A DNA stretch of 64,000 nt from JBGMEA01 sp963674555 (GCA_963674555.1 OY771429.1:620001-684000), one strand, 5' to 3'. Positions 8,406 to 17,536 are shown, counted from the first letter of the stretch. The notes: a model not told the origin generated them from the sequence alone. Made by a program: numbers and translations.

Positions 8406-10775
8406 TTATTTTCGCGGTATTTCTTCCATTATATAAAATTCTAAGATATCATCAACTTTGACATCATTGTAATTTTCGATAATGATACCGCATTCATATC
8501 CGCTCGCAACTTCTTTTGCGTCATCTTTTACACGTTTAAGCGAAGAAAGTACGCCGTCATAAATGACGACTCCGTCTCTTACGATACGGACTTGATCTTT
8601 TCTGTGAATCGTCCCTGAAGTCACATAGCTTCCGGCGATCACGCTGGAGTTCGGTAATCTGAACAACTGTCTTACTTCAGCAGTCCCTGTGATCACTTCT
8701 TTAAATTCCGGATCCAACATGCCTTTCATAGCATCTTCGATCTCTTCCAGAACATTATAAATGACAGTATAGTATCGGATCTCTACGCCTTCTTTTTCAC
8801 TGGCGGCTCTTGCGTTATTATCTGCTCTGACATTAAATGCGATGATCAATGCATTGGATGCTGCAGCAAGATTTACATCAGTTTCCGTCACTGCACCAAC
8901 GCCGTCGTGTATCACTGATACTTTAATTTCATCTTCGGTATGATTTAATTTTGCCAAGGATTGTTTTAAAGCTTCAAGTGAACCTTGTACGTCTGCTTTT
9001 ACAACAAGTTTGACTTCTTTTAACTGTCCTTCCGAGATTTGATTGAACAATTCATCCAACGTAACAGGGGCATTTGACTTCATTTCGAGTCGCTTGATCC
9101 TGTCTTGACGATTTTCTGTGATCTTACGAGCTTCTTTTTCACTCTCGACCACGAAGAACTTATCACCTGCTTCAGGAACTTCATTCAAACCGATAAGTTC
9201 AACTGCCGTTGATGGACCGACATGATCGATCCGCTTTCCAAGATCATTAGTCATTGCACGGACATTTCCGTACAAAGTACCCGTTACGATCGTATCACCT
9301 TCATTTAAAACGCCCGACTTAACGAGCAAAGATGCCGTCACACCGCGTTGTTTGTCAACACGCGCTTCCAATACCGTACCAACGGCATGTTCTTCAAAGT
9401 TTGCGGTAAGTTCCTCAACTTCAGCGACAAGTAATACCATGTCGAGTAAATTCTCAACACCTTCACCCGTTTTTGCGGAAACGTTGACACATATTGTATC
9501 GCCGCCCCAATCTTCGGGCACCAATCCGTGTTCGGTCAATTCTTGCTTAACTCGTTCCGGATTTGCTTCAGGCTTATCTATTTTATTGATCGCTACGATA
9601 ATCGGTACTTCCGCGGCTTTAGCATGGTTGATTGCCTCAATTGTTTGCGGTTTGATTCCATCATCGGCTGCAATGACTAGGATTGCCATATCTGTGACGG
9701 AAGCTCCGCGTGAACGCATTGAGGTAAACGCTTCATGCCCCGGTGTATCGATAAATGTGATCGGTTTTCCGTGCATATTAATTGTGTAAGCACCGATATG
9801 CTGTGTAATACCGCCTGCTTCTCCGGAAATAACATTCGTATTTCGAATGAAATCCAGCAATGACGTTTTTCCGTGGTCAACATGTCCCATGACCGTAATG
9901 ATCGGAGGACGTGTTTTTAACTTTGAGGGATCTTCATAATGTTTATTTAAAATTGTTTCAATGATATCTTCTTCTTCTTCCAATTGGATATCAATACCCA
10001 ACTCTTCACATATGACAGAAGCAGTATCAAAGTCGATCGTATGATTCATTCCTGCCATAACACCGTAGCCCATCAATAACTTGATCAGTTCCGTGGCAGG
10101 GGCATTGATCTTTTGTGCAAGTTCCGAAACTGTGATATTTACCGGAACCATGATCGTTCCTTCAACAAGACCTTTTTCTTCTTTTTCTTGTAGCTTTTTC
10201 TTTTTATAGCTACTTTTTGAACCCTTAGTCCGTTTTGTATTGTCTAATTTCCTTACAGGTTTTTCGTCAACCGATTGTTGCGTTTTCGCTCTGCTCTTAT
10301 TTGCGGACTTATTTTTATTATCTTTCTTTGTCCTCTTCGATTGATCCGAAGAATCATCATTGTTTTTCCGATTGGTTTTTTTTGCGGATGATCTGTTACC
10401 ATCACTGTTTGAGCGTTGTGAAGGTTTCGCGGGTCGATTCCCTCGATCTGCAGATGAACTTGAACGCTTTTCACTCTTTTGTGTTTTTTGTTCTTCTTTC
10501 TGATCTGCTGATTTATTGCGACTGCTTACTTTCTTCTCTCTGGATTTACGCTCAGACTCTATTTTTTCTTCTACTTTTTTGATCTCTGCAGGAGTTTTGG
10601 AAATAATTTGACCGTCCTCAACAATAAAATTATTCCTGAAGTATTTTTCCTGCTGTTCCGAAAGAACGCTCATATGATTTTTAACAGGGATATTTATCTC
10701 TTTTAATTGCTCGGCAAATTGCTTGCTCTGCATTCCGAACTCTTTTGCTAAATCATATACTTTTTTACCTGACAT
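8406..10775 (-). CDS. infB: Translation initiation factor IF-2
   Basis: A 789-residue GTPase that brings initiator tRNA to the 30S subunit. An N-terminal IF2N module starts the protein (KKVYDLAKEFGMQSKQF). A long basic, Ser/Lys/Asn-rich linker runs roughly from residue 65 to 205, and a second IF2N segment follows (VSELAQKINAPATELIKLLM). The GTPase domain has GHVDHGKTSLLD (G1), the DTPGHEAF switch and NKID (G4). Domains II-IV follow to the C-terminus. The linker is low complexity and expected to vary between species. Confidence 0.97.
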   Translation of the reverse strand: MSGKKVYDLAKEFGMQSKQFAEQLKEINIPVKNHMSVLSEQQEKYFRNNFIVEDGQIISKTPAEIKKVEEKIESERKSREKKVSSRNKSADQKEEQKTQKSEKRSSSSADRGNRPAKPSQRSNSDGNRSSAKKTNRKNNDDSSDQSKRTKKDNKNKSANKSRAKTQQSVDEKPVRKLDNTKRTKGSKSSYKKKKLQEKEEKGLVEGTIMVPVNITVSELAQKINAPATELIKLLMGYGVMAGMNHTIDFDTASVICEELGIDIQLEEEEDIIETILNKHYEDPSKLKTRPPIITVMGHVDHGKTSLLDFIRNTNVISGEAGGITQHIGAYTINMHGKPITFIDTPGHEAFTSMRSRGASVTDMAILVIAADDGIKPQTIEAINHAKAAEVPIIVAINKIDKPEANPERVKQELTEHGLVPEDWGGDTICVNVSAKTGEGVENLLDMVLLVAEVEELTANFEEHAVGTVLEARVDKQRGVTASLLVKSGVLNEGDTIVTGTLYGNVRAMTNDLGKRIDHVGPSTAVELIGLNEVPEAGDKFFVVESEKEARKITENRQDRIKRLEMKSNAPVTLDELFNQISEGQLKEVKLVVKADVQGSLEALKQSLAKLNHTEDEIKVSVIHDGVGAVTETDVNLAAASNALIIAFNVRADNNARAASEKEGVEIRYYTVIYNVLEEIEDAMKGMLDPEFKEVITGTAEVRQLFRLPNSSVIAGSYVTSGTIHRKDQVRIVRDGVVIYDGVLSSLKRVKDDAKEVASGYECGIIIENYNDVKVDDILEFYIMEEIPRK

Positions 10776-10795
10776 TGATTGCCCTCCCCTTTATC

Positions 10796-11065
10796 TTATT
10801 TTGTCAAATATGTCTTTATATCAGTTATGACATTGTCTAATTCTTTTGCGCCGGCATCTATTTGCAATGCATGCGCGATTTTCTTACTGTTGCGAATATT
10901 ATCTATACATTCGGGTTTTGTGCATAAATACGCACCTCTGCCGTTTTTTTTACCAGTAGGATCAAATTCAATACCATCATCAGCGACACGAACGATTCGC
11001 AATAATTCTCTTTTATCCATTTTGGTTTTGCACATAACACATGTGCGCATCGGTATCTTTTTCAT
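10796..11065 (-). CDS. rnpM: RNase P modulator RnpM (YlxR family)
   Basis: An 89-residue YlxR/DUF448 protein: MRTCVMCKTKMDKRELLRIV at the N-terminus and GRGAYLC with a further cysteine in the middle. Bacillus YlxR binds RNase P RNA and has been named RnpM. It sits between nusA and infB as in most Bacillota. The usual next gene, the L7Ae-like ylxQ, is missing: the infB start follows after only 20 nt. Confidence 0.93.
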   Translation of the reverse strand: MKKIPMRTCVMCKTKMDKRELLRIVRVADDGIEFDPTGKKNGRGAYLCTKPECIDNIRNSKKIAHALQIDAGAKELDNVITDIKTYLTK

Positions 11066-11091
11066 GATTCTTACCTATAATAATTATAATC

Positions 11092-12357
11092 CTATTCTTC
11101 GCTCTCTTCTTCATCTTGCGGTTCGAGCAGTTCCTCATCTGAAAAGGCATCCTCAGTATCTGACTCAACATCTTCTTCCGATTCTTCGATTATTTCATCA
11201 TCTTCCAGTACATTTTGATCGAACAAATTAATCTCTTCTTCATCTGTTATTTCATCGGAAACTTCTTCTTCAACCAATTCATCTAACATTTCTGCGTATT
11301 GCTCTTCATTTTTTATGTCGATCTTCCATCCCGAAAGCTTTGCGGCCAAACGTACATTTTGACCGTCCTTGCCGATAGCAAGAGATAACTGCGAATCATC
11401 TACGACAACAAGAGCAGTTCGTTCATCTTCATTTGTTTTAACGATTTTTGCTGTTGCGGGATTTAACGCGTTTTTGATATACACTTCAGGATCTTCGCTG
11501 TATTCAACAACATCAATCCTTTCATCTCCGATTTCGGTTAGGATATTTTGTATCCTGGTCCCTTTATGCCCAACACAAGCCCCGACCGCGTCGATGCCAT
11601 CCTCTTTCGAAAGAACCGCGATTTTAGTTCGGTTACCAGCTTCTCTTGATATTGACATGATCTCAATCGAACCGTCGTAAATCTCGGGGATTTCAAATTC
11701 AAATAACCTTCTGATGAGACCTGGATGAGATCTTGACAAAAATATTTGAGGTCCTTTATTGGTTTTGATAACATCTGTAATATATACTTTGATGCGCATT
11801 CCCGGGTAATAATGTTCCGAAGGGATCTGATTTAAATAATTCATAATACCTTCGGTCTTCCCGAGATTTACATATACATCGGATTTTTCAACGCGTTGAA
11901 CGGTACCAGTCACCAACTCATCTTTCTTTTCGAAATATGTATCAAATATCATATTTCTCTCAGCTTCTTTGATTCGTTGAAGAATCAATTGCTTTGCATT
12001 CTGCGCGGCTACGCGCCCAAAATCTTTGGGATCGATTTCTATTTCAACAATATCTTCCAACACGTATTCTGGATTTATGGTTTGAGCATCCGCAAGGCTG
12101 ATCTCTTCCATAGAGTTTTCGACTTCTTCGACTACTGTTTTGAGTGTAAAAACAGTCATGATGCCCGTTTCTCTGTCTATTTCAACTTTAACGTTTTGTC
12201 CGCCTTTATAATCTTTTTTATATGCAGAAATCAATGCCGCTTCCACAGCGCATATCAGTTCTTCTTTATCTATTCCTTTGATCCTTTGTATTTCATCCAA
12301 AGCGTCGATAAAATCTTTTAAAGAATTCTCTGCTGAGTTTTTCTTCTTACTTTTCAT
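11092..12357 (-). CDS. nusA: Transcription termination/antitermination factor NusA
   Basis: A 421-residue NusA. It has the N-terminal RNA-polymerase-binding domain (IDKEELICAVEAALISAYKKDY), an S1 domain (ELVTGTVQRVEKSDVYVNLG) and two KH domains (PGLIRRLFEFEIPEI, GACVGHKGTRIQNI, then SLAIGKDGQNVRLAAKLSGW). The last 65 or so residues form a strongly acidic tail rich in Glu, Asp and Ser that is longer than in many Firmicutes NusA proteins. It lies 21 nt after rimP in the operon. Confidence 0.96.
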   Translation of the reverse strand: MKSKKKNSAENSLKDFIDALDEIQRIKGIDKEELICAVEAALISAYKKDYKGGQNVKVEIDRETGIMTVFTLKTVVEEVENSMEEISLADAQTINPEYVLEDIVEIEIDPKDFGRVAAQNAKQLILQRIKEAERNMIFDTYFEKKDELVTGTVQRVEKSDVYVNLGKTEGIMNYLNQIPSEHYYPGMRIKVYITDVIKTNKGPQIFLSRSHPGLIRRLFEFEIPEIYDGSIEIMSISREAGNRTKIAVLSKEDGIDAVGACVGHKGTRIQNILTEIGDERIDVVEYSEDPEVYIKNALNPATAKIVKTNEDERTALVVVDDSQLSLAIGKDGQNVRLAAKLSGWKIDIKNEEQYAEMLDELVEEEVSDEITDEEEINLFDQNVLEDDEIIEESEEDVESDTEDAFSDEELLEPQDEEESEE

Positions 12358-12378
12358 TTCTTCCTCCCTGACCGATTC

Positions 12379-12840
12379 CTAAAATTCAAAATGTAGATTG
12401 ATTTTTCCCACTTTGTCTGTGGGAACAATGATCGATTTTTCATCAATTGTAAAAGTAAATTCTCCGTCTGAATAATCGGTCAAGGTGCAAGTGAATTTCT
12501 TGTATCCATCGACCACTTCATACAGTGAAACATCTACTTTAGATCCGATAAATTTTATAAAATCTTTTTCTTTCTTTAAAACACGATTTACACCCGGCGA
12601 GGATATCTCCAAAACATATTGCTCTTTAATAATATCTTCTTGATCGAGCTTTGCGGAAACTATTTTGCTGATATCCGCACATTCATCCAAAGATATCCTT
12701 CCTTCTGACAATTCAATGTATAGTCGCAATACTTTATTGGGACCTTCTTTTTTATATTCTATGTCAACCAATTCCATATTGTTTTCCGCAAGGATGGGCT
12801 CCACGTAACTTTCAACCTGATCAACGATTTTATTGTGCAT
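12379..12840 (-). CDS. rimP: Ribosome maturation factor RimP
   Basis: A 153-residue RimP. The N-terminal domain contains VEPILAENNMELVDIEYKKEGPNKVL-like sequence, then ISLDECADISKIVS and VLEISSPGVNRVLKKEKDF. It is needed for 30S maturation. I chose the ATG at 12840 because AGGA lies 5 nt upstream; a longer frame reaches 12927 but runs through the promoter start region and a hairpin and lacks family similarity. It is the first gene of the nusA-infB operon. Confidence 0.93.
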   Translation of the reverse strand: MHNKIVDQVESYVEPILAENNMELVDIEYKKEGPNKVLRLYIELSEGRISLDECADISKIVSAKLDQEDIIKEQYVLEISSPGVNRVLKKEKDFIKFIGSKVDVSLYEVVDGYKKFTCTLTDYSDGEFTFTIDEKSIIVPTDKVGKINLHFEF

Positions 12841-12881
12841 ATCATTCCTCATAATGTTAAAAAATACCGTAATAAATCGTA

Positions 12882-12903
12882 ATGAGTGGGCACACCCACT
12901 CAT
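12882..12903 (-). other. 5'-leader hairpin of the rimP operon
   Basis: A perfect 9-bp inverted repeat (12882-12890 with 12895-12903) with a 4-nt loop. Transcription from the promoter just upstream should start near 12906, so the hairpin would form almost at the 5' end of the mRNA. There is no U tract, so it is not a terminator. Confidence 0.6.
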
Positions 12904-12913
12904 ACATATTAAT

Positions 12914-12942
12914 ATTCTACCACTCATACGCTAAGAAGTAAA
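12914..12942 (-). promoter_or_regulatory. Promoter of the rimP-nusA-rnpM-infB operon
   Basis: On the minus strand TTTACT (12937-12942), 17 nt, then TAGAAT (12914-12919) with a TGG extension. A direct repeat of CCACTCATAC (plus-strand 12896-12905 and 12920-12929) brackets the -10 element and could be an operator. Confidence 0.72.
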
Positions 12943-13032
12943 CCCTTATTTAAAGAATTGTTTTTGCTCGCATATACCCACATTTCAAATAGTATGTTAA
13001 AATAATACTACGAAGATATAGGAGCAAATTGG

Positions 13033-13923
13033 ATGAACAATAACTATTTGTTCGGCTTACAGGAATCGCTGATTAGGATGGGGTATTCGATCGTAGACCA
13101 ACAAGAAATAGCTTACGGCGTACAATTCTATGCGCAAAATGATAAAACAAAACAATTGGTGCGCGTTTATCAAAATACAAAAGGTAAGATCAAACTTGAT
13201 AATTCACAAATAACCGATCCGACTTTAAAAGCATTTCTATCATCTTATACAGATACAAAAGGTCAAATCAATAACGAAAAATACTACATCTTCGCACCGC
13301 CGCTGATCGGTACTGATGAAGCCGGCAAAGGTGATTATTTCGGTCCGTTATGTACCGCTGCCGTTTATACGAATAAAGAGCAATACAAACAACTTCAACG
13401 AGAAGGCATCAAAGATTCTAAGAAGCTGAATGATAATACTATAGCTGAACTTACAAAGCGAATCATTAAGATATGCCCGTATTACAGTGTTATCGTTGTA
13501 CCTAACAAGGCATTTAACGATCACTACGTAAAAGTGAAAAACATCAATGCGATTTTGGGAACAGCACATGCACAAGCAATCAAAAATGTACTTAAAAATG
13601 TTGATTGTCGACGCATTCTTACAGACAAATTCGGCAGTGTTCATTGGGTAGAAGATCAGTTGACCGGATTTGATCTTGATCTTGCTCAGGAAACGAAGGC
13701 AGAACAGAATATCGCGGTGGCAGCTGCCAGTATTCTCGCGCGCTGGACATTTGTTGAGAAGATGAAAAAGATGAGTAAAGAATACCGATTCGAATTCCCA
13801 TTGGGCGCATCCGCTGCAGTCGATATACAAGGCCAAGAATTTTTAAAAATCCATTCGCAAGAAGAGTTATATAAAGTAGCAAAGATCTCTTTTAAAAACA
13901 CGGAAAGGATCCTAAACGGATAG
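13033..13923 (+). CDS. rnhC: Ribonuclease HIII
   Basis: A 296-residue RNase HIII, which removes RNA from RNA:DNA hybrids. The N-terminal ~80 residues form the TBP-like substrate-binding domain. The catalytic domain opens with LIGTDEAGKGDYFGPL, whose D and E are catalytic. Further acidic residues follow in the DSKKLND and LTDKFG regions. The ATG at 13033 has AGGAG 8 nt upstream. The gene precedes ligA by 3 nt, so both probably act in lagging-strand or repair processing from one mRNA. Confidence 0.95.
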   Translation: MNNNYLFGLQESLIRMGYSIVDQQEIAYGVQFYAQNDKTKQLVRVYQNTKGKIKLDNSQITDPTLKAFLSSYTDTKGQINNEKYYIFAPPLIGTDEAGKGDYFGPLCTAAVYTNKEQYKQLQREGIKDSKKLNDNTIAELTKRIIKICPYYSVIVVPNKAFNDHYVKVKNINAILGTAHAQAIKNVLKNVDCRRILTDKFGSVHWVEDQLTGFDLDLAQETKAEQNIAVAAASILARWTFVEKMKKMSKEYRFEFPLGASAAVDIQGQEFLKIHSQEELYKVAKISFKNTERILNG

Positions 13924-13926
13924 AAG

Positions 13927-15942
13927 ATGAGTATGGAATATGATCAGATAGATAACGAAGATCTGGCTAAAAAACGGATTGATGAATTAACGAAAGTGAT
14001 CAACCGACACAATGCTTTGTATTATGAACAGGATACCCCGGAGATCTCGGACCAAATGTATGATGATTTGATGCGAGAATTGATCGAATTGGAAACACAG
14101 TATCCGACACTCCGTTTACCGGATTCTCCGTCGCAAAGAGTCGGCGGGAAAGCGCTTGATGCATTCCGAAAGGTCAGACATGAAAGTCCGCAATTAAGTT
14201 TAAGCAATGCTTTCAGTGAAACAGATCTTTTGGATTTTGATCAAAGAGTATCGAAAGTACTGGATCAATATCAATATGTATGCGAGCACAAATTCGACGG
14301 ACTGACCGTTGTTTTAACGTACGAAAACGGCATTCTTACGCAAGGAGCTACCAGAGGAGACGGAGAAGTCGGCGAAGATGTGACTGAGAACATTAAGACA
14401 ATACGTACTCTTCCCTTGCGATTAAATGAATCGGATAGTCTGATCGTACGCGGCGAAGTATTGATACCCAAAAACGATTTTGAAAAACTCAACCATAAGC
14501 GAAAAGAAGAAGATCTTCCGCTGTTTGCCAATCCTCGAAATGCAGCAGCTGGATCCATACGTCAGCTGGACAGCAAACTAACGGCATCCAGACCGCTTGA
14601 TATTTATATATTCAACCTCGAATCAGATGACAATAAAGCATTTAACACACACAGTGAATCATTGGATTATTTAAAAAGAATTGGTTTTAAAACAAGCGAC
14701 TATCATTTAACCGATAATATAAACGAAGTTATAACGATCATTCATGCTATCGAGGAGCAACGTGAATCCCTTCCTTACGAAATCGATGGCGTTGTCATTA
14801 AAATAAATGAATTAGCGCAAAGAGAACTACTGGGCTATACATCCAAAAACCCCAAGTGGGCGATTGCTTATAAATTCTCGGCAACCGAAGTTGAAACAAA
14901 ATTAAATGATATATCGATACAAGTCGGTCGAACAGGAGTCCTTACGCCTATCGCAGAACTGGAAAGCGTTCCGGTCGCAGGCAGCGTAGTCAGCAGAGCG
15001 ACTTTACACAATGAAGATAATATCAAGATGAAAGACATTCGTATCGGTGATAAGGTCATCATTCGCAAAGCAGGCGACGTTATACCTGAAGTTGTCCGCT
15101 CCGTAAAAGAAGAACGCACGGGGAATGAAAAAATATTTAAAATGCCTACAGTATGTCCTGCATGTTCGCATCCAGTTGTGCGTATCGAAGGTGAAGCCGC
15201 AACAAAGTGTGTAAATAAGTATTGCAGCGCGCAAGTCTTAAGAAAGATACAACATTTTGTCTCTCGCGATGCAATGAACATCGAAGGATTAGGTGATAAT
15301 CTATCCGAAAAACTGATGAACGAAGGTTTTATCGAGACTATTGGCGATATATATACGCTGAAAGACCATAGAGATACCCTGAATACACTAGAAGGGTTGG
15401 GAGAAAAAAGCGTAGATAATTTGATCGAATCGATCGAACGATCCAAACACAACGATTTATCGAATCTGATATTTGCTTTAGGCATACCGTTTATAGGAAA
15501 GGCCAGCGCAAAAATATTGTCCGAAACTTTTTCAACAATGCAAACGCTTATGCATGCAGACGAGCAAACTTTAACTGACATTTATGATATCGGATCTGTT
15601 ATGGCAAAAGAGATTTTGGATTACTTTGCTTCGGAAGAAAATATCGAAATGATCGATCAATTAGAGAAGCTCGGTTTAAACATGCGCAATTTGCAAGACA
15701 AAAAAAGCACTGCGTTACAAGATCAGGTATTCGTCCTTACAGGGACACTTGAAGATTTCACGAGAGATGAAGCTTCCGCATTGATCGAACAAAACGGAGG
15801 GAAAGTTACTTCAAGTGTCAGTAAAAAAACAGACTATGTCCTTGCCGGGGAAAAAGCGGGATCAAAACTAAAAAAAGCTTCAGACTTAAATGTAAAGATA
15901 ATAGATGAAGATACGTTCAAACAAATGCTCTCTATTGACTGA
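13927..15942 (+). CDS. ligA: NAD+-dependent DNA ligase LigA
   Basis: A 671-residue ligase of usual length. It has the Ia domain, the adenylation lysine K122 in CEHKFDGLTVVL, and the OB fold. A four-cysteine zinc finger (CPACSHPVV then KCVNKYCS) is near residues 415-435. Helix-hairpin-helix repeats follow (GLGDNLSEKLMNEGF, LEGLGEKSVDNL), and a C-terminal BRCT domain spans about residues 592-671. It is placed between rnhC and gatC; in many Firmicutes pcrA precedes ligA, but here pcrA is 3.7 kb downstream. Confidence 0.97.
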   Translation: MSMEYDQIDNEDLAKKRIDELTKVINRHNALYYEQDTPEISDQMYDDLMRELIELETQYPTLRLPDSPSQRVGGKALDAFRKVRHESPQLSLSNAFSETDLLDFDQRVSKVLDQYQYVCEHKFDGLTVVLTYENGILTQGATRGDGEVGEDVTENIKTIRTLPLRLNESDSLIVRGEVLIPKNDFEKLNHKRKEEDLPLFANPRNAAAGSIRQLDSKLTASRPLDIYIFNLESDDNKAFNTHSESLDYLKRIGFKTSDYHLTDNINEVITIIHAIEEQRESLPYEIDGVVIKINELAQRELLGYTSKNPKWAIAYKFSATEVETKLNDISIQVGRTGVLTPIAELESVPVAGSVVSRATLHNEDNIKMKDIRIGDKVIIRKAGDVIPEVVRSVKEERTGNEKIFKMPTVCPACSHPVVRIEGEAATKCVNKYCSAQVLRKIQHFVSRDAMNIEGLGDNLSEKLMNEGFIETIGDIYTLKDHRDTLNTLEGLGEKSVDNLIESIERSKHNDLSNLIFALGIPFIGKASAKILSETFSTMQTLMHADEQTLTDIYDIGSVMAKEILDYFASEENIEMIDQLEKLGLNMRNLQDKKSTALQDQVFVLTGTLEDFTRDEASALIEQNGGKVTSSVSKKTDYVLAGEKAGSKLKKASDLNVKIIDEDTFKQMLSID

Positions 15943-16008
15943 ACCATAAGATTATTGTACAATGATGAGCAAATAAATAGGCAATTATTAGATCTATTTG
16001 GAGGCATG

Positions 16009-16293
16009 ATGAAATTAACGAAAGCCGATGTGACCTACACATCAGAATTAGCAAAATTAAAATTTGATGACCAAAAAAAAGAAGCTCTTGCGAAAGACTT
16101 ATCTGACATATTAGACTATGCTGCCAAAATTAATGAATTGGATACCGAAGATATCCAACCTATGACACATGTACTGGAGAACACCAATGTCTTCAGAGAA
16201 GATATCGTTGAGCCGGGTCTTTCCATAGATGCCGCATTGCAAAATGCGCCTGACAAAAAAGACCGCACATTTAAAGTGCCGAAAATGCTGTAA
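16009..16293 (+). CDS. gatC: Asp/Glu-tRNA amidotransferase subunit GatC
   Basis: A 94-residue GatC that would tie GatA and GatB together for Gln-tRNA(Gln)/Asn-tRNA(Asn) synthesis. The family segments LTKADVTYTSELAKLKF, ILDYAAKINELDTEDIQPMTH and a late FKVPKML are present. Of two adjacent ATGs (16006, 16009) I prefer the second, since GGAGG at 16000-16004 is too close to the first. It is flanked by ligA and ispE; gatA and gatB, which normally follow, are absent from the window. Confidence 0.92.
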   Translation: MKLTKADVTYTSELAKLKFDDQKKEALAKDLSDILDYAAKINELDTEDIQPMTHVLENTNVFREDIVEPGLSIDAALQNAPDKKDRTFKVPKML

Positions 16294-16318
16294 AGCAGAT
16301 AGAAATGGACGATCGATC

Positions 16319-17191
16319 ATGAGCGAATTGTATTTAAAAGCCCATGCTAAAATCAATCTGGGATTAAATGTCCTTTCAAAGCAAGATGACGGATATCATA
16401 CTATTAGAACGATCATGCAATCGGTCGACTTGAGTGATGATCTATTTTTTAAAAAAGCCAATACCATCTCGATAAAATCGAATGATCCTTCATTGGATTG
16501 CGGCCCTACCAATATCATATACAAATGCATTAAAGCGATACAACAATATGACGATAAGCCTCAAAACGCTTTAAAAGTAGTACTGCATAAAAAAATACCT
16601 ATGCAAGCAGGACTTGGGGGCGGAAGTGCAGATGGTGCCGCTGCTTTGACCGCATATAATGCTCTATATGATTTGAAAATACCAAAACAAAAACTTGCGG
16701 AAATCGGAAAAACAGTTGGTGCAGATATACCTTTCATGATATATGGTGGAAGAGCGCTTTGTGAAGGGATCGGAGATCAGATAACTCCACTACCTATAAA
16801 GAATAAAAATGCTATAGTTATAATCAAACCACATTACTCCATGAGCACGAAAGTGGCTTATTCAATGATCGATTCTCTTGACCTTTCTGAAGAACTTGAT
16901 TTTGAAATGCTTCACAACGCATTGGATGGTAACAACGAAAAATCGTTACGTGAAATGCTTATCAATGATTTTGAAAAAGTATTGTTAGCGAATTTCCCAC
17001 AAATAGATAGAATAAAAGAGCTTCTTCGCAAAGAAGGTTCGATTGCCGAATCTATGAGTGGAACCGGCACTGCGGTATTTGGCATCTTTCGAGAAGCATG
17101 TTACGCTGAAGAAGCTTACAAGAAATTATCAAATATATACGATAAAATATACTTATCACATTTTACCGATACTTCTATTGTAAAAAAATAA
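16319..17191 (+). CDS. ispE: 4-diphosphocytidyl-2-C-methyl-D-erythritol kinase IspE
   Basis: A 290-residue GHMP kinase of the MEP isoprenoid pathway. It has AHAKINLGLNVLSKQDDGYH at the N-terminus, the ATP loop QAGLGGGSADGAAAL near residues 97-111 and a late SMSGTGTAVFGIF motif. I chose the ATG at 16319, since the longer frame overlaps gatC and adds non-homologous sequence. It ends a four-gene run (rnhC-ligA-gatC-ispE) with a terminator. Confidence 0.95.
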   Translation: MSELYLKAHAKINLGLNVLSKQDDGYHTIRTIMQSVDLSDDLFFKKANTISIKSNDPSLDCGPTNIIYKCIKAIQQYDDKPQNALKVVLHKKIPMQAGLGGGSADGAAALTAYNALYDLKIPKQKLAEIGKTVGADIPFMIYGGRALCEGIGDQITPLPIKNKNAIVIIKPHYSMSTKVAYSMIDSLDLSEELDFEMLHNALDGNNEKSLREMLINDFEKVLLANFPQIDRIKELLRKEGSIAESMSGTGTAVFGIFREACYAEEAYKKLSNIYDKIYLSHFTDTSIVKK

Positions 17192-17219
17192 AAAGCACGA
17201 CAATTTCTTGCCGTGCTTT
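17192..17219. terminator. Terminator shared by ispE and the convergent zinc-ribbon gene
   Basis: An 8-bp outer stem (17192-17199 with 17212-17219), one mismatch, then 3 more pairs and a 4-nt loop. The plus side has only a short T run, and the minus side reads into a T-rich tail. Confidence 0.75.
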
Positions 17220-17232
17220 AATATTTCTGATA

Positions 17233-17406
17233 TTACAATTCTTTTGCAACCGTTGTTTGAATAACGGTAGGAATCCCTTTTTCATTTAAACTCATGACTT
17301 TACATTTATTGTTTGAAATAAATATTTCGGAACAACAATTACTGCAAAAATATTTTCTTCTTCCAATTTTTCCTAAGAACTTATATCCGCATTGTGGACA
17401 ATTCAT
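17233..17406 (-). CDS. Small zinc-ribbon protein, 57 residues
   Basis: A short gene that opens MNCPQCGYKFLG and has C3-x2-C6 and C21-x2-C24 (with an extra C25), the pattern of a four-cysteine zinc ribbon. The remaining 30 residues contain no recognised domain. A clear AGGAG sits about 9 nt before the ATG at 17406 and the gene ends at a terminator, so I regard it as real. It is convergent to ispE and divergent from the two-component operon. Possible roles are nucleic-acid binding or an accessory to a larger enzyme; nothing in the sequence decides this. Confidence 0.72.
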   Translation of the reverse strand: MNCPQCGYKFLGKIGRRKYFCSNCCSEIFISNNKCKVMSLNEKGIPTVIQTTVAKEL

Positions 17407-17536
17407 ATATCATCACTCCTATTCTAATTGATTATACACCAAAAATGGCATTTGTAAAGCTTTTTTTTTATTTACGTTTATTTTACATGGTAAAACTTAA
17501 ATAAATCTTTAATTTTCAACGTTTTGCGATAAAATT

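Noticed and set aside
12841..12927. N-terminal extension of RimP
   Set aside because: It runs through the promoter start region and leader hairpin and does not resemble the family; a good ribosome site supports 12840.
14868..15581. 237-residue minus-strand frame inside ligA
   Set aside because: Antisense shadow of a conserved gene, serine-rich, with no ribosome site.
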